NCBI GenBank assembly: GCA_015233465.1
Contig: JADFXP010000030.1
Span: 1 to 32,703, forward strand
Direction: 5' to 3'
DNA: 32,703 nucleotides
DNA from: Candidatus Magnetominusculus dajiuhuensis
GTDB taxonomy: Bacteria > Nitrospirota > Thermodesulfovibrionia > Thermodesulfovibrionales > Magnetobacteriaceae
A model generated the notes under the pieces. The model was not told the origin of the DNA. It did no database searches and saw only the letters and a list, made by a program, of their open reading frames with translations. The position numbers were made by a program, and so were the translations under genes. Shown here one piece after another: positions 15,209 to 23,725 of the stretch; position 1 is the first letter of the stretch, and each line of letters begins with the position of its first letter.

Positions 15209-18200
15209 ATGCTCGGAAGATTAATAGATCTTTCAATAAAAAATCGTTTTTTGATTTTATTTATAACGATATTTATCGTGTTAGGCGGTGTATATTCATT
15301 ATTAAATACGCCCTTAGATGCAATCCCTGATCTATCGGATGTACAGGTTATTGTGATGACTGAATTCCCTGATCAAGCGCCTCAGGTTGTAGAAGATCAG
15401 ATTACATATCCGCTTTCTACCGCAATGCTCTCAGTGCCTGGGGCAAAGACAGTACGCGGTTATTCATTATTTGGCACATCATTTGTTTATATAATATTTG
15501 AAGATGGAACTGATATATATTGGGCAAGGAGCCGCGTGCTTGAGTATCTAAATTATGTATCAAATCGTCTGCCAGCAGGCGTTAAACCAGCATTAGGGCC
15601 AGATGCAACTGGAGTAGGATGGGTATTTGAATATGCAGTTATTGATAAAACTGGTAAAAATGATTTATCGCAGCTTCGTTCTATACAGGATTGGTTCTTG
15701 CGTTATGGGCTTACATCAGTTAATGGAGTGTCAGAGGTAGCTTCAATTGGAGGTTTTGTAAAACAATATCAGGTAGATGTAGATCCAAATAAACTTATTG
15801 CATATAATATTTCTTTATCAAAAATAGAAAATGCCATAAAGATGTCTAATAATGACGTAGGCGGAGGGCTTATTGAGATGTCAGAGACAGAGTTTATGGT
15901 GAGGGGACTTGGTTATATAAAAGGCATAGAGGATATAAATAATATTGCACTTGGTATTGATAAGCGAGGAAGCCCAATTTTAGTGAGAGACATCGCAAAT
16001 GTTCATCTTGGGCCTGAACTTCGAAGAGGACTCACAGAATTAGACGGGGAGGGTGAGACAGTAGGCGGTATAGTGATAATTCGTCAAGGCGAAAATGCCC
16101 TTGCAGTAATCGATAGGGTTAAGGATAAATTAGAGGATTTAAAGAAAGGTCTTCCAGAGGGCGTTGAGATTGTGCCTGTATATGATAGATCAGGCCTGAT
16201 AAGGAACGCAGTGCATACGCTAGAGGATAAATTAATAGAGGAGTCAATAGTTGTAGCTATAGTATGTATAGTATTTCTTCTTCATTTTAGATCAGCTCTT
16301 GTTGCGATATTATCTCTACCAGTAGGAATATTGATGGCGTTTATTGTGTTAAAGACACAGGGTCTAAATGCAAATATTATGTCGCTTGGAGGCATAGCAA
16401 TTGCAATTGGGGCGATGATTGATGCTGCAATTGTAATGATTGAAATCGCTCATAAACAGATAGAACATGATAATGGGGTTACAGAGCATTGGGAATTAAT
16501 TGCACGTGCTGCTAAACAAGTAGGACCTGCGCTTTTCTTTTCACTTTTGATAATCACGACCTCATTTTTACCGATATTTACATTACAGGGACAGGAGGGG
16601 CGTTTATTTAAACCACTTGCATTTACAAAGACATATTCTATGGCAGCTTCCGCATTGCTTTCAGTAACGCTCGTGCCAGTAATGATGGGGTATTTTATTA
16701 GAACCACAATCCTTCCGCAGCTTTGGACTAGGAGAAAACAGAGGTTGATAACAGTGTTGACTTCCATTTCAGTGTTTGTTGTTATATGGATATATTCAAG
16801 ATATGCAGGACTTTATACGGTTATTAATGAATATGGGTTAATGTTAGCTGTGATATTTGGGCTGCTTGCGGCAGTATTGCTTTGGCCGCAGGAATTGATG
16901 GCAGAGGCTGTTAATCCTGTTAATCGAATTCTTGTAAAGATATATAGGCCTGGAATTCGATTTGTGTTGAAATATAAAAAGGCATCACTTGTGGTTTCAT
17001 TTATAATAGCAGCAACTTTGATTCCGATTAATTCATTATTAATAAATAAGCTGCCAGATGGATTTATTAAAAAGACTGTGGAACTTATATCTCCGATGTT
17101 TCCTGTGGAAAGGATAGGAGGAGAATTTATGCCGCCTCTTTATGAAGGGGATTTGCTTTACATGCCTTCAACGCAGTCTGGCATTTCAATTGCAAAGGCT
17201 GCAGAAATTTTACAACAGACAGATAAGATAATAAAGAGTTTCCCAGAGGTAGAAAGGGTATTTGGTAAGACAGGAAGGGCAGAAACAGCTACAGATCCAG
17301 CCCCGTTATCAATGATAGAGACGATTATAATGTTGAAACCTGTTGAGCAGTGGCGTAGAGTTCCAATAGACAGGTTTTTTTCAAATTGGCCAAAGATATT
17401 TAAAATTCCTCTTTCAAAGCTGTTTCCGCTTGAAAGGCGTATAACATATAAGGAACTCTCTGAATTAATGGAAAATTCCCTTAAAATACCCGGTTTAACT
17501 GGGGCATGGACTATGCCGATAAAAACGAGGATTGATATGCTGGCAACTGGTATAAAGACTCCTGTAGGTATTAAGGTAATGGGAGATGATCTAAATAAAC
17601 TTTCAGATATTGGTGATAAGATTGAAACTATCTTAAGAGGGGTTAAGGGGACTTTATCTGTATATTCAGAGAAGGTAGTTGGAGGGTATTATCTTGATTT
17701 TGATATTGACAGGAAAGAGGCTGCACGATATGGGCTTACAATAGGAGAGATACAGGATACTATTACGGCAGCTATCGGAGGAATGAATGTAACTCAGACC
17801 ATTGAAGGGTTAGAGAGATATACTGTAAGCGTCAGATACAGCAGAGAGTTAAGGGATTCCCTAACATCTTTGAAACGTATATTGATTGCAACGCCTGCTG
17901 GTTATCCAATTCCTATAATTCAGGTGGCAAACATTGTTTTAAGACAAGGTCCGATGATGATAAAAAGTGAGAATTCAAGACCAAGCGCTTGGATTTATGT
18001 TGATATAGATGACTCAGATATTGCCTCATATGTTAACAATGCAAAAAAGATAGTTGATCAAGAGATAAAGCTGCCAACAGGATATACAATGATTTGGTCA
18101 GGCCAGTATGAGTATATGGAGAGAGCAAATCAGAGATTAAAGATTGTTGTTCCTGTGACATTATTGATAATATTTTTCTTATTATATCTTAATTTTAGAA

Positions 18201-18664
18201 ACATATCGGAGTCGTTAATCGTAATGTTGTCTCTTCCATTTGCAATGGTAGGCGGTGTGTGGTTTATATATCTTGCTGGCTATAGTATGAGTATAGCGGT
18301 ATGGGTAGGATTTATAGCCCTTGCTGGTGTTGCTGCTGAGACAGGTGTAATAATGTTAATATATCTTGATCAGGCATTGAAAGATAAGATAAAGGAAAAG
18401 GGCGATGATCTGACCAAACAGGACGTAGAAGATGCGGTAATGGTTGGGGCAGTTGACAGGGTGCGCCCAAAGATAATGACAGTTGCTGCGATTATGGCTG
18501 GACTACTACCGCTTTTTTGGGGAGAAGGTGCAGGAACTGACACAATGCGCAGGATTGCAGCCCCTATGATTGGCGGAATGGTATCGTCTACAATATTGAC
18601 TCTAAAGGTTATTCCAACGATCTATACTATATGGAAGGGTTCAAAGTGTAAGGGACGAAGGTAG
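15209..18664 (+). CDS. cusA: CusA-type Cu(I)/Ag(I) RND efflux pump
   Basis: The inner-membrane proton/metal antiporter of the tripartite pump, 1151 residues. The TM4 segment holds the essential Asp405 (AIAIGAMIDAAIVMIE). The three methionines of the CusA substrate site are all kept: Met652 (LLYMPST), Met702 (APLSM) and Met777 (TRIDMLATG). This favours Cu(I)/Ag(I) over Zn/Co/Cd. N-terminal PLDAIPDLSDVQV and C-terminal VRPKIMTVAAIMAGLLP are family phrases. About 65 extra residues with two hydrophobic segments (about 510-565) are inserted between the usual TM6 and the next cytosolic/TM segment, and a smaller insertion precedes GGEFMP. The last residues (KGSKCKGRR) lie in a degenerate copy of the palindromic repeat. 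Confidence 0.95.
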   Translation: MLGRLIDLSIKNRFLILFITIFIVLGGVYSLLNTPLDAIPDLSDVQVIVMTEFPDQAPQVVEDQITYPLSTAMLSVPGAKTVRGYSLFGTSFVYIIFEDGTDIYWARSRVLEYLNYVSNRLPAGVKPALGPDATGVGWVFEYAVIDKTGKNDLSQLRSIQDWFLRYGLTSVNGVSEVASIGGFVKQYQVDVDPNKLIAYNISLSKIENAIKMSNNDVGGGLIEMSETEFMVRGLGYIKGIEDINNIALGIDKRGSPILVRDIANVHLGPELRRGLTELDGEGETVGGIVIIRQGENALAVIDRVKDKLEDLKKGLPEGVEIVPVYDRSGLIRNAVHTLEDKLIEESIVVAIVCIVFLLHFRSALVAILSLPVGILMAFIVLKTQGLNANIMSLGGIAIAIGAMIDAAIVMIEIAHKQIEHDNGVTEHWELIARAAKQVGPALFFSLLIITTSFLPIFTLQGQEGRLFKPLAFTKTYSMAASALLSVTLVPVMMGYFIRTTILPQLWTRRKQRLITVLTSISVFVVIWIYSRYAGLYTVINEYGLMLAVIFGLLAAVLLWPQELMAEAVNPVNRILVKIYRPGIRFVLKYKKASLVVSFIIAATLIPINSLLINKLPDGFIKKTVELISPMFPVERIGGEFMPPLYEGDLLYMPSTQSGISIAKAAEILQQTDKIIKSFPEVERVFGKTGRAETATDPAPLSMIETIIMLKPVEQWRRVPIDRFFSNWPKIFKIPLSKLFPLERRITYKELSELMENSLKIPGLTGAWTMPIKTRIDMLATGIKTPVGIKVMGDDLNKLSDIGDKIETILRGVKGTLSVYSEKVVGGYYLDFDIDRKEAARYGLTIGEIQDTITAAIGGMNVTQTIEGLERYTVSVRYSRELRDSLTSLKRILIATPAGYPIPIIQVANIVLRQGPMMIKSENSRPSAWIYVDIDDSDIASYVNNAKKIVDQEIKLPTGYTMIWSGQYEYMERANQRLKIVVPVTLLIIFFLLYLNFRNISESLIVMLSLPFAMVGGVWFIYLAGYSMSIAVWVGFIALAGVAAETGVIMLIYLDQALKDKIKEKGDDLTKQDVEDAVMVGAVDRVRPKIMTVAAIMAGLLPLFWGEGAGTDTMRRIAAPMIGGMVSSTILTLKVIPTIYTIWKGSKCKGRR

Positions 18665-18691
18665 TCTCCTAAATGACGAAGGTCGTCTTCC
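18637..18691. repeat. Degenerate palindromic repeat R8 at the cusA end
   Basis: GGGTTCAAAG followed by GGGACGAAGG keeps the start of the repeat unit. Then come two copies of a 16-mer, GACGAAGGTAGTCTCC (18654-18669) and GACGAAGGTCGTCTTC (18675-18690), 14 of 16 identical. The region overlaps the final cusA codons. It is less certain than the other copies. Confidence 0.45.
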
Positions 18692-18778
18692 AAAAAAAGA
18701 AAAAGATAATTGTTTATATTTAACATATTTATATATAATAAACGATGTGATGGTATTAATATCAATAAGGAGCGAGGG

Positions 18779-19186
18779 GTGAAAAACTATAAGATTATCT
18801 TTATTTTGTTACCGCTATTAATATTTGGGTGTTCGTCAAACAGCTTTGACAAGACAACGGATAAGGGGTTATTTAAGGTTCAATTAATATTAAATAGCGG
18901 AGGGCTAAAGACAGGTAGAAATAAAGGGTCACTAAAATTAATTGATTCAAAGGGCAAACCTGTGGATGGAGCAGCCATAGAGATAACCCCTTGGATGCCT
19001 AAGATGGAGCATGGAGTAATGTTGGTGCCTCAGGTTACGGATAATGGTAAGGGAAGTTATAGTGTTACAGATATATTTATAAGTATGAAGGGCGGATGGG
19101 AGCTGCAGGTTTCCATAAAAATTGGGGCAAATACCCCAAATCCGATTATTGATAATGTTAAATTTGAGTTTCCTGATGTTCAGTAG
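18779..19186 (+). CDS. YtkA/FixH-like lipoprotein
   Basis: A 135-residue predicted lipoprotein. I choose the GTG at 18779 because AAGGAG (18767-18772) is 6 nt upstream; the longer frame starting at 18710 begins with an unlikely hydrophilic extension. The signal peptide ends at LIFGCSS. The mature part is a single YtkA-like beta domain (GSLKLIDSKGKPVDGAAIEITPWMPKMEHG; SMKGGWELQVSIKIG). It resembles the YtkA-like protein upstream of the TolC gene and closes the efflux operon 114 bp after cusA. MPKMEHG supplies possible metal ligands. A role as a periplasmic copper/silver accessory is inferred. Confidence 0.75.
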   Translation: MKNYKIIFILLPLLIFGCSSNSFDKTTDKGLFKVQLILNSGGLKTGRNKGSLKLIDSKGKPVDGAAIEITPWMPKMEHGVMLVPQVTDNGKGSYSVTDIFISMKGGWELQVSIKIGANTPNPIIDNVKFEFPDVQ

Positions 19187-19333
19187 TTAAAAAATCTTTT
19201 GGATTTTTTAAAGTGAAAAACTAAAAGTTAAAAGTTAAAAGTGAGAGGTATTTATTAAAAAATCTTTAAGATTTTTTATAGTGGAAAATTATATTTAAAT
19301 GTTTTTCACTTTTCACTTAATTCCTAAGGAATT
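19187..19333. repeat. Cluster of AT-rich palindromes before cobD
   Basis: This 147-bp gap has no gene but dense symmetry. TTAAAAAATCT/GGATTTTTTAA (19187-19197, 19201-19211) and AAAAAATCTT-T-AAGATTTTTT (19257-19277) are hairpins. AAGTGAAAAAC near 19211 pairs with GTTTTTCACTT near 19301. TAATTCCT-A-AGGAATTA (19318-19334) contains the AAGGA ribosome site of cobD. The first hairpin could end the efflux transcript. Confidence 0.55.
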
Positions 19334-20401
19334 ATGCCAGGTCATGGTGGTAATATATATGAGGCATCACGTCAATTAAAAATACCTGAGCGCAAGATAA
19401 TTGATTTCAGCGCATCTATCAATCCTCTTGGGACATCAAAAAAGGTTCGCGCAGAGCTAAGGAGATATTTAAAATACCTTACAAATTATCCTGACCCTGA
19501 CTGCATAAGGCTAAGATGGAGTTTAAATAAAGAACTTAATGTTCCTATAGAGAATATTTTATGTGGAAATGGCAGTACTGAGATAATATATTTGATCGTT
19601 TCAGCATTAAAACCTAAAAAAGTTCTCTTGCTTGCTCCAACATTCTCAGAGTATGAACGTGCAATAAAGCTAAACAGTGGTATAAATTCAATTATTAAAT
19701 ATTATGATCTGAAAAGTGATGATAATTTCGCTATAAATGTTGATGAGTTTATTGCGTCAATGGATGGATGCGATATGGCTTTTTTGTGTAACCCGAATAA
19801 TCCTACTGGAAAACTCTTAATAAAAGAGGATGTAATCAAAATCTCAAAGGCTGCCCTATTGATAAACTGTACTTTGGTAATAGACGAGGCGTTTATAGAT
19901 TTTGCACATGAACAGAGCGTTACTGCAAATGTTGTAAATAATCCTAATCTTATAGTTATTAGATCTCTGACAAAGTTTTATGCCCTGAGTGGTTTGAGGA
20001 TTGGCTATGGAGTGATGTCAAAGGATGTAATTGAGGAGATATATAAGATCCGAGAGCCATGGACAGTAAACACATTAGCACAGCGTGCTGCTGTTGTAGC
20101 GCTAAATGACTGGGTCTATAGAAAAAAGACCTTTGATTTATTAGGCGCTGAAAAAAGTTTTTTGGAAGCGCATCTGTTTGCAAATGGAATTAAATACTTC
20201 CCCTCTGACTCAAATTTCATTCTTGCAAAGAGTGACCATACTGAGACTCTAATTCAAAGATTTTTATTAAAGGGGATAATAGTTAGAGACTGCTCAAATT
20301 TCAGGGGTTTAAATAATAGTTTTTTCAGGATAGCGGTAAGGACTCATAGAGAAAATGCTATGTTGGTAAAGTCTATTTATCATACGATGAAGAGTTTATA
20401 G
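19334..20401 (+). CDS. cobD: Threonine-phosphate decarboxylase (cobalamin lower-loop synthesis)
   Basis: A PLP enzyme that turns L-threonine-O-3-phosphate into (R)-1-amino-2-propanol phosphate, the linker attached to adenosylcobyric acid. The 355-residue protein starts MPGHGGNIYEASRQL and has IDFSASINPLG, which mark the CobD branch of the histidinol-phosphate aminotransferase-like family. PLP residues are visible: NPNNPTG (153-159), Asp184 (VIDEAF), the Schiff-base Lys214 (SLTKFYALSG) and Arg222. AAGGA lies 3-4 nt before the ATG, inside a palindrome. The gene is convergent with cbiE, with only 5 bp between the stops, so it is a separate unit of the cobalamin locus. Confidence 0.93.
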   Translation: MPGHGGNIYEASRQLKIPERKIIDFSASINPLGTSKKVRAELRRYLKYLTNYPDPDCIRLRWSLNKELNVPIENILCGNGSTEIIYLIVSALKPKKVLLLAPTFSEYERAIKLNSGINSIIKYYDLKSDDNFAINVDEFIASMDGCDMAFLCNPNNPTGKLLIKEDVIKISKAALLINCTLVIDEAFIDFAHEQSVTANVVNNPNLIVIRSLTKFYALSGLRIGYGVMSKDVIEEIYKIREPWTVNTLAQRAAVVALNDWVYRKKTFDLLGAEKSFLEAHLFANGIKYFPSDSNFILAKSDHTETLIQRFLLKGIIVRDCSNFRGLNNSFFRIAVRTHRENAMLVKSIYHTMKSL

Positions 20402-20406
20402 ACAAG

Positions 20407-21027
20407 CTACAATATTATTATTTCACGTCTTGATGGCTGCAGATTTAAAATATCTCTTTCATTATTTATACGTATAATCCTTTCATCGCTAAATGTTAGG
20501 TTTTGGCATACATAGATTATCCTTTGCTTTTGGAAAAGACCTGCTTCTGTTAATTCCGTAAGCACCATTTTTGAATTATGATCACTGCCGCAAAGTATTG
20601 CTGCCCTCTCTAAGGTTAAAATTTCATCAATCCCTGAGAGCGCTCTTCCGTGAAATGAATATATCTTAACATTAACCCACGACTCCATAATCCTTGCAAA
20701 TGCAGTCTGAATACTTGAAACCCCTGGTATTATCTCAACTACTGATTCACATCCAAACCGCTCCATAATCTTTCTGCTTAGACTAAATATCCCTGCGTCT
20801 CCTGTAACCAAAACGCCAATTTTTTTCCCAGCATTACTATCTATCAAGTCAAGGATGGAGTTTATATCGCTTTGAACAAATACCGTGCTGTCAGCCCTAA
20901 CATCTATAGCATTAACCTGATAATCCATACCTATAATAACATCACAAATTAAGGCAGTTTTCAGCGCTGTCTGCGTAACATAATCTCTGCTTCCAGGGCC
21001 TACGCTTATTATATATATCTGGTGCAT
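20407..21027 (-). CDS. cbiE: Cobalt-precorrin-7 (C5)-methyltransferase
   Basis: A SAM-dependent tetrapyrrole methylase that methylates C5 in late corrin-ring synthesis. The 206-residue protein has the N-terminal SVGPGSRDYVT loop, VLVTGDAGIFS and the EIIPGVSSIQTAFARI phrase diagnostic for CbiE/CobL-N. The C-terminus ends in the usual helix-strand with REIIIL. CbiT, which handles C15 methylation/decarboxylation, is not fused and not in the window. The start overlaps the cbiD end by 19 bp, with GGAGAG upstream inside cbiD, indicating translational coupling. Confidence 0.92.
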   Translation of the reverse strand: MHQIYIISVGPGSRDYVTQTALKTALICDVIIGMDYQVNAIDVRADSTVFVQSDINSILDLIDSNAGKKIGVLVTGDAGIFSLSRKIMERFGCESVVEIIPGVSSIQTAFARIMESWVNVKIYSFHGRALSGIDEILTLERAAILCGSDHNSKMVLTELTEAGLFQKQRIIYVCQNLTFSDERIIRINNERDILNLQPSRREIIIL

Positions 21028-22064
21028 ACAGACTCTCCAATAGTTCTTTTCTTCATATCAAATAAATATACATTAACATGTTTAAATCCAAATTTATTGA
21101 TTATTGTCTCTGCAATCTCTTTGGCAAGGTCTGTGAAATTTCTCTCAGCTCCTCCATTATAAAGACTCTCAATAATCTCTTCTACAGTATTAAACTTTTT
21201 ATTCTTTATTCCTATAAATTCTGTAACATAATTAACTGCTTGAGGGGAGTTTCCAGAATGTGTATCCCAATATCCCATTGTCAGTTTTGCCAGTTTCCCG
21301 GGATGACCTCCAATGACTATCTCTTCTATTCCCTTTTCTTTTACATAAGAAAGGGCATGTCCTATATAATTACTCATCTGAACAACCGTTAGACATCCAA
21401 TTTTTTCTCTTAATGCAGACTCGCCAATCTTACCTGGCGATAGATATAAGATTTTTATATCCTGATTTGCAGCTGCAACATCTATCTCGCATCTAATGGT
21501 AGCCTTAATTGCCTCAAGACTCATAGGAGTAACAATCCCTGTTGTGCCGATTATGGAAATTCCGCCTATAATTCCAAGTCTTTCATTAAATGTTTTTTTG
21601 GCAATCCGCTCTCCCTCAGGAACGCTTATCTCAACAATCAATCCGCCATGCGGTAATATCTGTCTTACTGCCTGTTTAATCATCTGCGTAGGCACTGGAT
21701 TAATTGCATGTGATCCAACTGGGACTTGAAGTCCAGCCTTTGTCACAATCCCTATTCCCTTTCCGCCTTTAACAATCACGTTATCCAAAGAATTCGAAGA
21801 GCAGCTTGCTCCTACAGCCCTGCAGGCAAATTGAATACTAGCTGTAATCCTTAATCCATTTGTAACATCAGGGTCATCTCCTGCATCCTTTATAGCAGTA
21901 GCCTGTCCATTAGCACTTCTTTCTATTAAGACATTTCTATCTTCACCATTTGGCAGTGTTACAGATACGGTATCTGGACAAAGGTTTCCAGTAAGGCTGA
22001 TGGCAGCAGCCTTTGCAGCCCCAGCTGCGGTTGTGCCTGTGGTGATGCCACATTTATTTGTCAT
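21009..22064 (-). CDS. cbiD: Cobalt-precorrin-5B (C1)-methyltransferase
   Basis: CbiD adds the C1 methyl group to the contracted corrin ring in the cobalt-early pathway, so its presence argues for anaerobic cobalamin synthesis. The 351-residue protein carries the N-terminal signature KCGITTGTTAAGAAKAA, VTLPNGED, and IGTTGIVTPMSLEA. The family length is about 350-380. One base upstream of the ATG the palindrome AGGGC-AAA-GCCCT (complement at 22066-22078) ends, so the purine-rich ribosome-site sequence lies in a hairpin supplied by repeat R5. The gene is co-directional with cbiL and overlaps cbiE. Confidence 0.95.
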   Translation of the reverse strand: MTNKCGITTGTTAAGAAKAAAISLTGNLCPDTVSVTLPNGEDRNVLIERSANGQATAIKDAGDDPDVTNGLRITASIQFACRAVGASCSSNSLDNVIVKGGKGIGIVTKAGLQVPVGSHAINPVPTQMIKQAVRQILPHGGLIVEISVPEGERIAKKTFNERLGIIGGISIIGTTGIVTPMSLEAIKATIRCEIDVAAANQDIKILYLSPGKIGESALREKIGCLTVVQMSNYIGHALSYVKEKGIEEIVIGGHPGKLAKLTMGYWDTHSGNSPQAVNYVTEFIGIKNKKFNTVEEIIESLYNGGAERNFTDLAKEIAETIINKFGFKHVNVYLFDMKKRTIGESVCTRYI

Positions 22065-22229
22065 GAGGGCTTTGCCCTTTTCATCTACGGGCTCCCAAAA
22101 GTGGACTTGTCCCCTTTACCCCATAATTTTAGGTTATTTATAATAAAGAGTTTTTTCATTAAACATATAAATTAGAGTTAATGGGTTCAAAGGGACGAGT
22201 CCCTTTGCGGGTCAAGGGCAGAGCCCTTG
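22065..22229. repeat. Palindromic repeat R5: inverted pair
   Basis: A pair of oppositely oriented units lies around an AT-rich core between cbiL and cbiD. The cbiD-side unit is diverged (AGGGC-TTT-GCCCT; GTGGAC-TT-GTCCCC). The other has AAAGGGAC-GA-GTCCCTTT and CAAGGGC-AGA-GCCCTTG. The core shares CCCCATAATTTTAGGTTATTTATAATAA with R7. The last 14 codons of cbiL and its stop lie within the element. Confidence 0.85.
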
Positions 22230-22918
22230 GATCTTTTAATTATTGCAACTGATAGATAAGCAGATTCAATAGACGGCTGTGTAGTTAGAAGGTCAAATAC
22301 TGCTTGATCAGGGAGCCCTATTCTTCGTACCATATGGGCAGATGTTGGATTTGCAATCTTTATTGCTTCAAGTAGATATGGAAGTTTTTTATTGACCTTC
22401 ATAAACACAGTGCTTTCATGACGATTGATTAATTCAACGGCAACATCTGGATCTATTGGCATTTCATATATACCAAAGCTCCCGCCTTTAATAGAGAGAG
22501 GCAGTCCTAAAAGACAAGAAGCTGCTGTAATTGAGCTTATTCCAGAAATGTGTTTGACTTGCACATCTATAGCTTTTAGGCTTTTAGTAATGTAGTTAGA
22601 AGTGCTAAATATTGTAGGGTCACCCATTGTTACGTATGAGACCTTTTTCCCATCATTAAGCATTGATTTTATATTTTGGGCAAGATTATTGTATCTTTCT
22701 TTGAGTTCCAATTTATTATTATTCATTGGGAAATAATACATATATATTTTTTCAGGTTCAATATAATTACTAACAATATCTCTAGCAATGCTTCTGCCGT
22801 TATTATTAGATTGTGGAACAACTATAATGTCAGACAATTCAAGTATTTTCTTAGCTTTGAGTGTAATAAGTTCAGGGTCACCGGGCCCTAGTCCAATTGA
22901 ATAAACAGTATAATTCAT
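22187..22918 (-). CDS. cbiL: Cobalt-precorrin-2 (C20)-methyltransferase
   Basis: A SAM-dependent methylase for C20, an early step of corrin synthesis. The 243-residue protein starts YSIGLGPGDPELITLKAKKIL, then has VVPQSN, YVTMGDPTIFST and HISGISSITAASCLLGLPL, the usual CbiL/CobI order. The true fold ends near AYLSVAIIKRS; the final KGSALDPQRDSSL is encoded by repeat R5 and shares PQRDSSL with the tail of the TolC-family protein. AGAGG precedes the ATG. It follows the periplasmic binding protein gene by 20 bp, linking uptake and synthesis genes in one transcript. Confidence 0.92.
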   Translation of the reverse strand: MNYTVYSIGLGPGDPELITLKAKKILELSDIIVVPQSNNNGRSIARDIVSNYIEPEKIYMYYFPMNNNKLELKERYNNLAQNIKSMLNDGKKVSYVTMGDPTIFSTSNYITKSLKAIDVQVKHISGISSITAASCLLGLPLSIKGGSFGIYEMPIDPDVAVELINRHESTVFMKVNKKLPYLLEAIKIANPTSAHMVRRIGLPDQAVFDLLTTQPSIESAYLSVAIIKRSKGSALDPQRDSSL

Positions 22919-22934
22919 TCTATCCTCTAATTAT

Positions 22935-22956
22935 GGGGTCAAGGGCAGAGCCCTTG
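22935..22956. repeat. Palindromic repeat R6: single hairpin
   Basis: Only GGGGTCAAGGGC-AGA-GCCCTTG remains, one hairpin of the unit, between the binding-protein gene and cbiL. The binding-protein stop (complement at 22939-22941) lies inside it and its final residues QGLCP are repeat-encoded. Confidence 0.7.
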
Positions 22957-23724
22957 GAAAAATTTATTTAATTTGATTGTTTCATCAAATGAGTTGATCC
23001 CTGGACGGGCAAATTCAAGTTCATTAACCGATAAGAATTTGCTTTTTAGGGATTTAAATTGGTATCTATCTTGTGGTTTTTGAGGGCTTTTATTCATAGG
23101 GCCTATTTGATAGATATATAGATCAGGGTTTAATTCAATAACTTTTTCAATTGATATTGGGACATTCTTTTTTTCGATTTTGATAAGGTTTATTCCACCG
23201 GCAGTTTCAATTATAGAATTTTCGATACTATCAATGCCTGCAGTACGGAGGGGATTTTCTGTAACCTCATATATTACAGTAATTTTTTTAGAAATAGGTT
23301 TTATAGCGGATAACTGCGCCTTTAATTTCTCGTTTAATTTTGCTGCTTGAGCGGGTGCGTTTAATAGAATGCCAAGTTCTGTTATTTTTTCCAAAATCTC
23401 ATTGAGAGTTTTAGGATTATAATAAAATACCTCTGAGTTTATGCTTTTTCTCATCTCTTCAGGCCAAGTCATCTTTGAGCCAGCGATTATTAGGTCAGGT
23501 TTTAGCGAGGTTATTATTTCAATATTAGGTTTTAGATGTGAGCCGACTTTGACGGTATCCTTGAAGGTTTCATCAGAGCTTGTGGTACCAACTACTTGCT
23601 TTGTAACGCCAAGTTCGGAAAGTATTGGGCTTACTGCTGGATATAATACTATAATTTTACCAGCAGCATATAGATTTACAGGCAGTAACAACAAACATAT
23701 AATAACAATTAATCTAATCTTCAT
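22939..23724 (-). CDS. Periplasmic binding protein of a BtuF/FecB-type importer
   Basis: A 261-residue secreted protein with a cleavable signal peptide (about 1-20, NLYAA). It has the two-lobe helical-backbone fold of metal-chelate binding proteins: IIVLYPAVSPILSELGVTKQVVGT, then SLKPDLIIAGSKMTWPEEM and ELNPDLYIYQIGPM. The substrate is probably a corrinoid, since the genes around it make cobalamin and a B12 riboswitch heads the cluster; iron-chelate or heme is the alternative. GAGGG precedes the ATG and the gap from the ATPase stop is one base. The last residues FFQGLCP come from repeat R6. Confidence 0.85.
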   Translation of the reverse strand: MKIRLIVIICLLLLPVNLYAAGKIIVLYPAVSPILSELGVTKQVVGTTSSDETFKDTVKVGSHLKPNIEIITSLKPDLIIAGSKMTWPEEMRKSINSEVFYYNPKTLNEILEKITELGILLNAPAQAAKLNEKLKAQLSAIKPISKKITVIYEVTENPLRTAGIDSIENSIIETAGGINLIKIEKKNVPISIEKVIELNPDLYIYQIGPMNKSPQKPQDRYQFKSLKSKFLSVNELEFARPGINSFDETIKLNKFFQGLCP

Positions 23725-23725
23725 T

